A DNA stretch of 64,000 nucleotides from JTS-RE9 sp964649195 (GTDB lineage: Bacteria; Planctomycetota; Phycisphaerae; Phycisphaerales; Phycisphaeraceae): assembly GCA_964649195.1 (NCBI GenBank), contig CAZYPK010000003.1, forward strand, positions 11,348 to 75,347, read 5' to 3'. Numbering within the stretch: position 1 is the stretch's first letter; each line of letters begins with the position of its first letter. The notes under the pieces were generated by a model, which had not been told where the DNA came from, searched no databases, and saw only the letters and a list, made by a program, of their open reading frames with translations. The translations under genes were made by a program, and so were the position numbers. Positions 56,400-63,937 of this stretch are shown here, in pieces.

Positions 56400-56600
56400 A
56401 ATCTCAAATTTCAAATCGCAAATCTCAAACAAATCTCAAATCTCAAATTTCAAATGGGACTTCTGGATACCTCTCCGATGTACGTTGCTACGCCGCAAGC
56501 GGCTTGGGGGTGGGGTTGTTCGGGAATCTCGAATCTCAAATCTCAAATCTCAAATTTGAAATCCGAAATCCCCAATCCCCAATCCGAAATCCCAACTCCC
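56400..56600. repeat. AAATCTC repeats around family A copy 10
   Basis: AATCTCAAATTTCAAATCGC units (56400-56455), family A element 56456-56525 (GGGACTTCTGGATACC to GGGGTTGTTCGGGAATC), then TCTCAAATCTCAAATCTCAA and TCCGAAATCCCCAATCCCCA units to 56595. It fills the gap between the pcrA stop and the trpF start. Confidence 0.87.
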
Positions 56601-56601
56601 C

Positions 56602-59148
56602 TCACCCCTTCTGCAAGTTCGCGTATTCCACGATCAGCGTTTTGACGCCGTGTACGTTGAACTGCACCTGGGCGCGGGTCTGCGCTCCGAAGCCGCGCAC
56701 GGTGAGGATGCGGCCCTGGCCGAAGCGCGAGTGGCGGACGACATCCCCGGCGCTGAATCCGCACGGGTGCGGCCTGCCCGATGGTCCCGCATCATCATCC
56801 CCATCCATCACCAGCCTGCGCGATTCGCCGGCAAGCCCGGCCGCCGGCGAGTCCCATTCCTCGCGCGCCAGGTTGATCGCGTCCACCTCGCCGGCGGGAA
56901 TTTCCTGCAAAAACCGGCTGGGAATCGTCGGTTCCGTCCTGCCGAACACGGTGCGATACCGGGCATGGGTCAGGAACAGATGTTTCTCGGCGCGGGTGAT
57001 GCCCACGAAAGCGAGGCGGCGTTCCTCCTCCAGTTCACGATCATCGCTCTGTGCCCGCGCGTGTGGCAGCAGGCCTTCCTCCATGGCGATGATGGCGACG
57101 ACGGGATACTCCAGCCCCTTGGCGGCATGCATGGTCATCAGCGTCACGGCGCCGTTGGCGGCGCTGACGCTGTCAACATCGGCGACGAGGCTGACCTGTT
57201 CGAGGTAGGTGTCGAGCTTGACGCGCAGCGGCTCGTCACCGGAGCGAGGCTGATCGAGCGTGGAGCCGTCGGTGTTGAAACGCAAAGCCGCGACGCCGAT
57301 GAAGTCATCCTCGAACTGCTGGGCGGAGCTGACGAGTTCGCCGAGGTTGGCGAGTTTTTCGTTGTCGATGTCGCCGGTGTCGGCCTTGTAGAAGTCGTGC
57401 AGGCCGGATTCGAGGAGGACGCGATCGACGAAGGCGCGGAAGGAGGGCGCGGGTGTCGGGTGTCGGGTGTCGGGTGTCGGATCAGTGGAAACGCCTTCCA
57501 CATCTGAGATTTGAAATTTCAGATTTGAGATTTGAGATTGCTCATCGTCGTGGTAGCCGGCGAGGGTGCGCCAGGATTCGAGGAGGTGGCCGAACTTCTG
57601 GCAGGCGGCGACGGCGCGGTTGTTGAGGCCGGGGACTTCGTGCGGTTTCTGGAGCAGGTTGTAGATCGACTGGCTGGTGGCGATGGCGTGGGCCTGGAGG
57701 TGTTTGACGGAGGCGTCGCTGATGCCTCTGGCCGGGGTGTTGATGATGCGCAGCAGGCTCACCTCGTCATCGGGATTGGAGATGACGCGCAGGAACGCCA
57801 CCGCATCCTTGATTTCCTTGCGATCGTAGAAGGCGGTGCCTCGTGCGATCTGGTAGGGAATCGCATTGTTGCGCAGGGCGTCTTCCATCACCCGGCTGAG
57901 GCTGTTGATGCGATAGAGCACCGCCATGTCGCGCCAGGAGACATCGTGATCCTCGTGCAGGCGGCGGAACTGTTCGACGATCCATGCCGCCTCGTGCTGC
58001 TCCTCGCGCAGGGTGATGACCCGCACCTTGTCGCCTTCATCGTTGTCGGTCCACAGCGCCTTGTGCTTGCGATGTTTGTTCCGCTGAATCAGGTTGTCCG
58101 CGACGGCGAGGATGCGGCGGGTCGAACGATAATTCTGTTCCAACCGCACGACCTTCGCATCGGGATACTGCTCTTCGAATTCGAGAATGTTGCGGATGTC
58201 CGCCCCGCGCCAGCGATAGATCGACTGGTCGGGGTCGCCGGTGACGGAGAGATTGCGGCGCGGGGAAACGGGCAATGACGCGGGGATTTCAAAGGGATCG
58301 AAGTCGGGGGTGTTTGCGGGACGCGCAGCGAGGACGCTGCGGTTGGTAGGACGCGCAGCGAGGACGCTGCGGTTGGGATCACCTGCTCCTGCCGCTGCCG
58401 CTGCTCCCGACGCCAGTGTGTTGGCGATGACGAACTGGGCGTGGTTGGTGTCCTGATATTCATCGATGAGCAGATATTGGAATCGCTCGCGCAGCTGCTC
58501 GCGGGCTTCCACATCATTGCGCAGCAGCGTCACCGTCTTGAGCAGCAGGTCGTCGAAGTCCAGGGCGTTGTTCTTCGTGAGGATTCGCTGATAGGTCTTG
58601 TAAAGTTTGGCGACGTTGCGGGAGTAGAAATCGTTGGCGTTTTTCGCAAAAGCATCGGAGTCGATCAGCTCGTTCTTGGCCTGGCTGATGGCGTGAAGGA
58701 CGCGGGCGGGGGGGAAGTTGGTCGAGTTGACTTCGACTTCGTTGATGGCCTGCTTCATGGCCCGCTGCTGGTCGTCGGTGTCGTAGATGGAGAAACTTTC
58801 GGGCAGATTCAGCCGCTGGGCGTAGGTGCGGAGGATGCGGGCGCAGAGGCTGTGGAAGGTGCAGACGGTGATGGCCCGAGCCTGTCTTTCCGAGACAAGC
58901 GAAGCGACGCGATCGCGCATTTCACCGGCGGCCTTGTTGGTGAAGGTGATGGCGAGGATGTTCCACGGTGCGATGCCCACGCGGCGGACGAGGTAGGCCA
59001 CGCGGCGGGTGATGACGCGGGTCTTGCCCGAGCCGGGGCCGGCCAGGACGAGCATGGGGCCATCGACGTGGGCGACGGCGTCGCGCTGCGGGTCGGTCAG
59101 GCCTTCGAGGAGTTGATCGGTGGTGGCGTGAGGCATGAGCGGAAGCAT
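56602..59148 (-). CDS. pcrA: DNA helicase PcrA/UvrD, with two repeat-derived inserts
   Basis: 848 residues of superfamily 1 helicase. Motifs: Q motif LTDPQRDAVAH, Walker A AGPGSGKT (36-43), ITFTNKAAGEMRDRV, Walker B LIDEYQDTNHAQ, III GDPDQSIYRWRGAD, IV RLEQNYRST, V TLMTMHAAKGLEYPVV, VI EERRLAFVGITRAEKHLFLT. The PcrA-type C-terminus has the Tudor-like FSAGDVVRHSRFGQGRILTV. It unwinds DNA in repair and replication. ATG 59148 has GGAAG seven bases upstream. Two inserts are absent from ordinary PcrA: about 245-290, just before motif III, with a doubled NRSVLAARPx unit, and about 537-566 in the 2B region (SQISNLKFQISD...PDTRHPTPAP). Both are repeat DNA kept in frame. Confidence 0.95.
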   Translation of the reverse strand: MLPLMPHATTDQLLEGLTDPQRDAVAHVDGPMLVLAGPGSGKTRVITRRVAYLVRRVGIAPWNILAITFTNKAAGEMRDRVASLVSERQARAITVCTFHSLCARILRTYAQRLNLPESFSIYDTDDQQRAMKQAINEVEVNSTNFPPARVLHAISQAKNELIDSDAFAKNANDFYSRNVAKLYKTYQRILTKNNALDFDDLLLKTVTLLRNDVEAREQLRERFQYLLIDEYQDTNHAQFVIANTLASGAAAAAGAGDPNRSVLAARPTNRSVLAARPANTPDFDPFEIPASLPVSPRRNLSVTGDPDQSIYRWRGADIRNILEFEEQYPDAKVVRLEQNYRSTRRILAVADNLIQRNKHRKHKALWTDNDEGDKVRVITLREEQHEAAWIVEQFRRLHEDHDVSWRDMAVLYRINSLSRVMEDALRNNAIPYQIARGTAFYDRKEIKDAVAFLRVISNPDDEVSLLRIINTPARGISDASVKHLQAHAIATSQSIYNLLQKPHEVPGLNNRAVAACQKFGHLLESWRTLAGYHDDEQSQISNLKFQISDVEGVSTDPTPDTRHPTPAPSFRAFVDRVLLESGLHDFYKADTGDIDNEKLANLGELVSSAQQFEDDFIGVAALRFNTDGSTLDQPRSGDEPLRVKLDTYLEQVSLVADVDSVSAANGAVTLMTMHAAKGLEYPVVAIIAMEEGLLPHARAQSDDRELEEERRLAFVGITRAEKHLFLTHARYRTVFGRTEPTIPSRFLQEIPAGEVDAINLAREEWDSPAAGLAGESRRLVMDGDDDAGPSGRPHPCGFSAGDVVRHSRFGQGRILTVRGFGAQTRAQVQFNVHGVKTLIVEYANLQKG
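57450..57540. repeat. Foldback repeats inserted in frame in pcrA (2B region)
   Basis: GGGTGTCGGGTGTCGGGTGT units (7 bp), a mini-hairpin GTGGAA-ACGCC-TTCCAC, then TCTGAGATTTGAAATTTCAG and GATTTGA units. The same unit types fill intergenic gaps at 5119, 27468 and 56400. Confidence 0.9.
58320..58380. repeat. 30-bp tandem repeat in pcrA
   Basis: Two copies of a 30-bp unit, GGACGCGCAGCGAGGACGCT GCGGTTGGTA, each with the hairpin CGCAGCG-AGGA-CGCTGCG. In frame; each adds ten residues ahead of helicase motif III. Confidence 0.9.
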
Positions 59149-59191
59149 CCGTGAACTTCCGCATTGTAGTGAACCCCAGGCACGGCGGTCA

Positions 59192-59218
59192 GGCACGGCG
59201 GCTTTAAGCCGCCGTGCC
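59192..59218. repeat. Family H palindrome over a stop codon
   Basis: Perfect palindrome GGCACGGCGGCTT-T-AAGCCGCCGTGCC. The TAA stop of the minus-strand gene 59204-60016 lies in its centre, and the last codons of that gene are palindrome. A half copy (GGCACGGCGGTCA) is beside it. Confidence 0.88.
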
Positions 59219-60016
59219 TACCAGGTCGGAGGCTTTGGCGTAAGGATTTTCGCTTTGATCGAGCAGGCGGGCGAGCAGGGCTTCGCGGCGGTAGGGGACC
59301 ATGCGTTCGAGAATGGCTTCGAAGTTGGCGCGGCAGTGGGCCGCGAAGTCGCGCGGTGCGCAGCCGGTGGATTTGAGCAGCGCCCGGTGGTGCAGCGTGA
59401 TGCCCTTGAAGGCGACGGCGAACATGGCTCGAAGACGCAGGCGGCGAAGGTTGCGGCGGATGAAGTTGAAGTCGGCGAACTCCGCGGTCAGGCGTTCGCA
59501 GTGAAATGAGAGGTGGCACTGGTGATCGTGAATGATCTGCGTCAGCAGGCCGCGCAAGGCTTCGTCCTTCACCTGGGGCAACAGCAAACGATTCATGGTG
59601 ATGACGGCAATCTCGCTGAGCAGCAGGACCGAAAGCTCGAAGCGCAGCCCCAGCGGACGAATGATCGAGCGCATGGCGGCGCGGACCAGTCCGCCCGGCT
59701 GCATGGGCTGGCTGCGCGAGGCGAGGTATCGCTCGATGAGGATGGTGTGGTGCTGTTCCTCCTTGACGAACAGGCGGATGGACTGCACGTAGGCGGGGTC
59801 GCTGGCGCAGTCGGTGACGGCCCAGTCGATCAGCCGCTGCCGGGCGGGGCCGTTGGTCTGACTGATCCACGCCAGCCAGTGGCTCATCGCCTGGCGCAGG
59901 GGATCGCTCATGGCGTCATCGGCGGGGGCGTTCCACCGAATCTTCACCCGCTCGTGGCGGTTGTGAAGAAAATGGCAGAGCCAGTATCGACTTCGCGGCC
60001 ATTGACGATCCTGCAT
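59204..60016 (-). CDS. Ferritin-like (diiron four-helix) protein, putative
   Basis: 270 residues, mainly helical. Carboxylate/His pairs fit a ferritin-like diiron site: FVKEEQHHTILIERYL near 85, SVLLLSEIAVITMNRLL near 125 and IIHDHQCHLSFHCERL near 160. No closer family was recognised; similar planctomycete proteins are annotated only as ferritin-like. ATG 60016 has GGAG six bases upstream; an inner ATG at 59911 is less likely. The last residues come from the family H palindrome. Confidence 0.65.
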   Translation of the reverse strand: MQDRQWPRSRYWLCHFLHNRHERVKIRWNAPADDAMSDPLRQAMSHWLAWISQTNGPARQRLIDWAVTDCASDPAYVQSIRLFVKEEQHHTILIERYLASRSQPMQPGGLVRAAMRSIIRPLGLRFELSVLLLSEIAVITMNRLLLPQVKDEALRGLLTQIIHDHQCHLSFHCERLTAEFADFNFIRRNLRRLRLRAMFAVAFKGITLHHRALLKSTGCAPRDFAAHCRANFEAILERMVPYRREALLARLLDQSENPYAKASDLVGTAA

Positions 60017-60045
60017 GACAAGCTCCAGAATCCTGAGTTTCGCTT

Positions 60046-60197
60046 AAGCCCCGCCCGGAAGGGCGCGGGCCAAGGGGTGTTCGATTCGCGGCCTGTTGAC
60101 GAATTAAAACTCGATTGCCGATTTAAATTCCCCTTGCCGGCTTTGAATCCGCTGTTGATTGGACGCCCCTTGGCCCGCGCCCTTCCGGGCGGGGCTT
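60046..60197. repeat. 32-bp perfect inverted repeat with 88-base loop
   Basis: AAGCCCCGCCCGGAAGGGCG CGGGCCAAGGGG (60046-60077) and its exact complement at 60166-60197. The loop is AT-richer (AATTAAAACTCGATTGCCGA). It lies upstream of the ferritin-like gene and of xylA, which diverge, so it sits in a promoter-containing gap. Confidence 0.95.
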
Positions 60198-60337
60198 AGG
60201 CAGATGGCGCCAATTCCATATTTCTCATCGGACGAGTTCGGGGAGGGTCGTTAGAATCATTTCGCAGTTGCCGCGCATGGGTCTTCGCGTCGAGCGGTGC
60301 TCGATGGCTGGCGGCCCGTTGAAGAGGGCGGAGGGCG

Positions 60338-60400
60338 GCGCGAAGCCGCAAGCGGCTGTTCGAGCGGCGCTCGACGGCCGAACGGGGCGACTGGATTTGG
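60338..60400. repeat. Core palindrome with GAGCG repeats in the xylA leader
   Basis: GCGCGAAGCCGCAAGCGGCT (family A/B core) is followed by GTTCGAGCGGCGCTCGACGG; GAGCGGTGCTCGATGGC lies at 60285-60305. The rest of the 230-base gap shows no gene. Confidence 0.6.
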
Positions 60401-60431
60401 ACTTTCGTTCCTTCTCTTTCATGGAGTCTTT

Positions 60432-61466
60432 ATGCCTGCTGATTATCGTTTCTCTTTCGGTCCCTGGAACATTTCCGAAGGCGCCGACCCGTTCGGTCCT
60501 ACGGTGCGGCCCACCGTCGCGTTCGCCGACAAATTGAAGCTATATAAGAGGCTCGGCTTCGATGCCGTGCAGTTTCACGATGATGATGCCGTGCCTGACA
60601 TTGAAGGCAAGAGCCCGGCGCAAATTCTGCGCGAGGCGAAGGAGATGAAGAAACTCCTCGCCGGCGAAGGGCTGATCGTGGAGCTTTTCGCCCCGCGCCT
60701 CTGGGAGGATGCCCGCGGCATCGACGGCGGGTTCACCGCCAACGATCCCAAGGTCCGCAAGTGGGCCATCGAACGATCGAAGAAGTCGATCGACGTGGGC
60801 CACGCCCTGGGCTGCAATCTCATGATCCTCTGGCTGGCGCGCGAAGGCACCTACATCCGCGAGGCGAAGAATTCCATCGACGCCACCAAACGGCTGGTCG
60901 AAACAGTCAACATCCTGCTCGACTACTCGAAGAAGGTGCAGATCGCCATCGAACCCAAGCCCAACGAGCCGATGGATCACGCCTATCTCCCGACCATCGG
61001 CCACGCTTTGGCGCTGGGCATGCAGACGAAGGACCCCAGGCGAGTCGGGGCCTTGATCGAAGTGGCCCACAGCCTGCTCGCGGGTCTCGACGCCTCCGAT
61101 GACATGGGCTTCGCGCTGGCGGCCAACAAACTTTGGAGCGTGCATCTGAACGATCAGAACGGTTTGAAATACGATCAGGACAAATCGTTCGGCTCATCGA
61201 ATCTGCGGGCTGCGTGGAATATCATTCGCGTGCTGGAAGCCGGCGGTTATCCCAGGAGCGGGCGGTATGTCGGGCTGGATGTGAAGGCGATGCGCACGCA
61301 GAAGGCGGAGGTGGCGCACAAGCACCTGAGCAACAGCCGGGCGATCTTCCTGGCCCTGGTCGAGAAGGTCCGCACGTGGGATGCGAAGTTCGAGAAGGAG
61401 TGCATCGCCAACCGCGACTACGAGGAACTGGAAATGGGTGTGATGCGACACCTGATGGGGATATGA
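60432..61466 (+). CDS. xylA: Xylose isomerase
   Basis: 344 residues, TIM barrel. FGPWNISEGADPFGPTVRP at the start, GFDAVQFHDDDAVPD with the catalytic His (near 54), ILWLAREGTYIREAKN, VQIAIEPKPNEPMDHAY with metal Glu near 180, SVHLNDQNGLKYDQDKSFGS with metal His/Asp near 238-250, and GLDVKAMRTQK near 285. Class I-type length, as in actinobacteria. It converts D-xylose to D-xylulose. ATG 60432 has GGAG five bases upstream. No xylB is near. Confidence 0.93.
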   Translation: MPADYRFSFGPWNISEGADPFGPTVRPTVAFADKLKLYKRLGFDAVQFHDDDAVPDIEGKSPAQILREAKEMKKLLAGEGLIVELFAPRLWEDARGIDGGFTANDPKVRKWAIERSKKSIDVGHALGCNLMILWLAREGTYIREAKNSIDATKRLVETVNILLDYSKKVQIAIEPKPNEPMDHAYLPTIGHALALGMQTKDPRRVGALIEVAHSLLAGLDASDDMGFALAANKLWSVHLNDQNGLKYDQDKSFGSSNLRAAWNIIRVLEAGGYPRSGRYVGLDVKAMRTQKAEVAHKHLSNSRAIFLALVEKVRTWDAKFEKECIANRDYEELEMGVMRHLMGI

Positions 61467-61473
61467 TTCAAAG

Positions 61474-61594
61474 CGGGTATCGGGTATCGGGTATCGGCGA
61501 AACAACCCCCCAATACGCGGGTTGTTCACCGAAACATTCCGCGATGGCCCGTGAAGTCGATCCGATACCCGAAACCCGAAACCCGACACCCGAG
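61474..61594. repeat. Foldback between xylA and the DUF151 gene
   Basis: Left arm GGGTATCGGGTATCGGGTAT CGGC (61474-61498). The loop holds a second hairpin AACAACCC/GGGTTGTT (61501-61526). Right arm GATCCGATACCCGAAACCCG AAACCCGACACCCGAGG (61559-61594). Confidence 0.87.
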
Positions 61595-61601
61595 GTTTTC
61601 A

Positions 61602-62003
61602 ATGCCCGTCCGCATGGAACTATCGCGCATCCTGATTCGAGAGAACGTGGATGCTCATGTCGTGGAGCTTCGCGAGGTCGATGGCGATCGCGTGTTTCCG
61701 ATCGTCATCGGTCTCAACGAGGCGGCGGCGATCAACCGGCGGCTGATGGGCGAGGAGCCGCCGCGGCCGCAGACGCATGAACTGCTGGCCAGCATCATCG
61801 AGGAGCTGGGCTGGAACATCGATCACATCGTCATCGCCGACCTCAAGGAGCACACCTTCTTCGCCCGGCTGGTGCTCAGGAAAAACGGCGAAACAAAGGA
61901 CATCGACTCGCGCCCCAGCGACGCGATCGCCCTGGGCATCGCGACGAACGTGCCGATCCTCGTCGAGGAACATGTGCTGGAGGAGGTTTGCAAGGAAGAG
62001 TGA
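61602..62003 (+). CDS. Bifunctional nuclease family protein (DUF151)
   Basis: 133 residues, full-length for DUF151: HVVELREVDGDRVFPIVIGL near 18, NEAAAINRRLMG, RPQTHELLASIIEELG, IADLKEHTFFARLVL near 80, and SRPSDAIALGIATNVPILVE near 103. The family is described as having RNase and DNase activity in plants and occurs widely in bacteria; its bacterial role is unclear. GAGG lies seven bases before ATG 61602. Between two foldbacks. Confidence 0.9.
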   Translation: MPVRMELSRILIRENVDAHVVELREVDGDRVFPIVIGLNEAAAINRRLMGEEPPRPQTHELLASIIEELGWNIDHIVIADLKEHTFFARLVLRKNGETKDIDSRPSDAIALGIATNVPILVEEHVLEEVCKEE

Positions 62004-62010
62004 AAGAAAA

Positions 62011-62340
62011 GTTCCGAGTTCCGAGTTCCGGGTTCCGAGTTGAAAGGCAGGGGGGAAGAAAGGCACGAAGGCATTGAGGCACGAAGGCATTGAGGCACGG
62101 AGGCACGGAGGGGGAGGGAAGAATGGCCAATGGCCATTGCAAATTGCAAAATGCAAATTGAGGAGAAGGAGACGTGCATCCCCGGATGATTGGGTTGTCT
62201 GCTCCGCCATTTTGCAATTTTCATTTTGCAATGGCTATTTTTCAATCTCTTCCCCCTCCGTGCCTCCGTGCCTCCGTGCCTCAATGCCTTCCTCCCCCTT
62301 GTCTTTTAACTCGGAACCCGGAACCCGGAACTCGGAACTT
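62011..62340. repeat. Triple-nested foldback N2
   Basis: Layer 1: AGTTCCGAGTTCCGAGTTCC units (62011-62042) with TTTTAACTCGGAACCCGGAA units (62304-62340). Layer 2: 8-bp GGCACGAA/GGCATTGA units (62068-62117) with CCTCCGTGCCTCCGTGCCTC AATGCC (62255-62290). Layer 3: CCATTGCAAATTGCAAAATG CAAATTG (62134-62160) with CATTTTGCAATTTTCATTTT GCAATGG (62208-62234). The loop includes GGATGATTGGGTTGTCTGCT. It starts eight bases after the DUF151 stop. It has the same layer order as N1. Confidence 0.92.
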
Positions 62341-62369
62341 TTTCCCGCCTTTCCTGTTAATCTCCTGCG

Positions 62370-63929
62370 GTGAATCTTCGCTTCGTCCTGCGACAACTCG
62401 GTCTGCTGATGCTCGTGCTCGGCGGCGGCGTGCTGCTGGTGGGGCTGTGGGATCTGTTCGCCTGGAGCTTGGGCGATCAGCGGCAGAAGTTTGCCGCCAT
62501 CGCCCAGCTTGCCTCCGCCGCGATCATCGCCACGCTTGGCGGCGGGCTGTTCCTCTGCACCCGAGGCGGGGATGACCGCCTGGGCCGCCGCGAAGCGCTG
62601 CTGCTGGTGGGCCTGAGCTGGCTCATCGGCGCGGCCCTCGCCTCGCTCCCGTACTTTCTCTGGGCACGCCTTGATCCGGCGGTGGATCCTCATCATCCCT
62701 TCCTCTCGCTGGTCGATTGCTATTTCGAATCGATGTCCGGCCTGACCACCACCGGCGCTTCCGTGCTGGGCGCGGCGCCCAACGACATCCAGTCGCTGCC
62801 GCCGGGCCTGCTGCTGTGGCGGGCCATGACGCAATGGATCGGCGGGCTGGGGATCGTGGTGCTCTTCGTCGCGGTGTTGCCCACGCTGGGCGTCGGCGGC
62901 AAAAAACTTTTCAACTTCGAATCGACCGGCCCGACCAAGGCCGGCGTCAAGCCCCGCATCCGCGAAACCGCCCGCATCCTCTGGCTCATCTACCTCGGCA
63001 TGACCGCGCTGCTGATCATCATCCTCATGATCTGCGGCATGAGCCTCTTCGACGCCGTATGCCACACCTTCGCCACCCTCGCCACCGGCGGGTTCTCCAC
63101 CCGCAACGGCTCCATCGGCGACCCGCAGTTCGGGCCGGCCACCTGCATCGTGCTCACCCTCTTCATGCTCGCCGCCGGCGCGAACTTCGGCCTCTATTAC
63201 CGGCTCTTTCGAGGCAAGGCGGCCAGCGTGCTGCGCGATCCCGAACTTCGCGTCTATGTCGCCATCGTCGCCGGCGCCTCGATTCTTCTGACGATGAACC
63301 TCGTCAACATGCCCATCCACACCACCGGCGGCAAGTACATCGAAAGCGCCTCGTTGGGCGAAGCCTTGCAACACGCCACCTTTCAGGCCGCCTCCATTCA
63401 GACCACCACCGGCTTTGTCTCGGCGGACTTCAACCGCTGGCCCTTCGTCTCGCAGGCCACGCTCATCGTGCTCATGTTCTTCGGCGGCTGCGCGGGTTCC
63501 ACGGCAGGGGGGATCAAGGTCATCCGCATCGTCATCGCCGTCAAGGTCATGCTCGCCTCCGTGGAGCGCATCTTCAGGCCCAACATCGTCAGGCCGATCA
63601 AGGTCGGCGCGATGCCGGTCGATCCCGATGTGCGGCTGGATACCGTCGTCTATGTGCTGGGCATCCTCGTGCTCGGCGCGGCGGGGGGCGTCATGATCAT
63701 GATCTTCGAAGATGGCCGACCCAAAGGCGACATGCTCACCTGCTTCACCGCCGGCGTGGCCACGCTCAACAACATCGGCCCCGGCCTGCACCTGGTCGGC
63801 TCCGCCGAAAACTACGGCGGCTTCTCCACGCCCAGCAAACTGCTCATGACCCTGCTCATGGCCCTGGGGCGAATCGAGGTCTATGCCATCTTCGTGCTCT
63901 TCGTGCCGCGGTTCTGGCGAACGGAATAA
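62370..63929 (+). CDS. trkH: Potassium uptake protein, TrkH/KtrB family
   Basis: 519 residues with about ten membrane helices plus four pore loops. Selectivity segments: SGLTTTGASVLG (near 125), TFATLATGGFSTRNG (near 235), AASIQTTTGFVSADF (near 345) and TLNNIGPGLHLV (near 470), each with the conserved Gly. The start is GTG 62370, directly after the family position MNLRFVLRQLG. No trkA gene is in the window. Inner membrane K+ uptake with a TrkA-type regulator. Confidence 0.94.
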   Translation: MNLRFVLRQLGLLMLVLGGGVLLVGLWDLFAWSLGDQRQKFAAIAQLASAAIIATLGGGLFLCTRGGDDRLGRREALLLVGLSWLIGAALASLPYFLWARLDPAVDPHHPFLSLVDCYFESMSGLTTTGASVLGAAPNDIQSLPPGLLLWRAMTQWIGGLGIVVLFVAVLPTLGVGGKKLFNFESTGPTKAGVKPRIRETARILWLIYLGMTALLIIILMICGMSLFDAVCHTFATLATGGFSTRNGSIGDPQFGPATCIVLTLFMLAAGANFGLYYRLFRGKAASVLRDPELRVYVAIVAGASILLTMNLVNMPIHTTGGKYIESASLGEALQHATFQAASIQTTTGFVSADFNRWPFVSQATLIVLMFFGGCAGSTAGGIKVIRIVIAVKVMLASVERIFRPNIVRPIKVGAMPVDPDVRLDTVVYVLGILVLGAAGGVMIMIFEDGRPKGDMLTCFTAGVATLNNIGPGLHLVGSAENYGGFSTPSKLLMTLLMALGRIEVYAIFVLFVPRFWRTE

Positions 63930-63937
63930 ATAAGTTC

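Noticed and set aside
4625..56525. Family A elements as tRNA or riboswitch
   Set aside because: No acceptor/anticodon arms or known aptamer core; the sequence is symmetrical with inverted ends.
6790..62345. Foldbacks as ordinary rho-independent terminators
   Set aside because: No T-runs follow them, loops are long and conserved, and several lie inside operons or reading frames.
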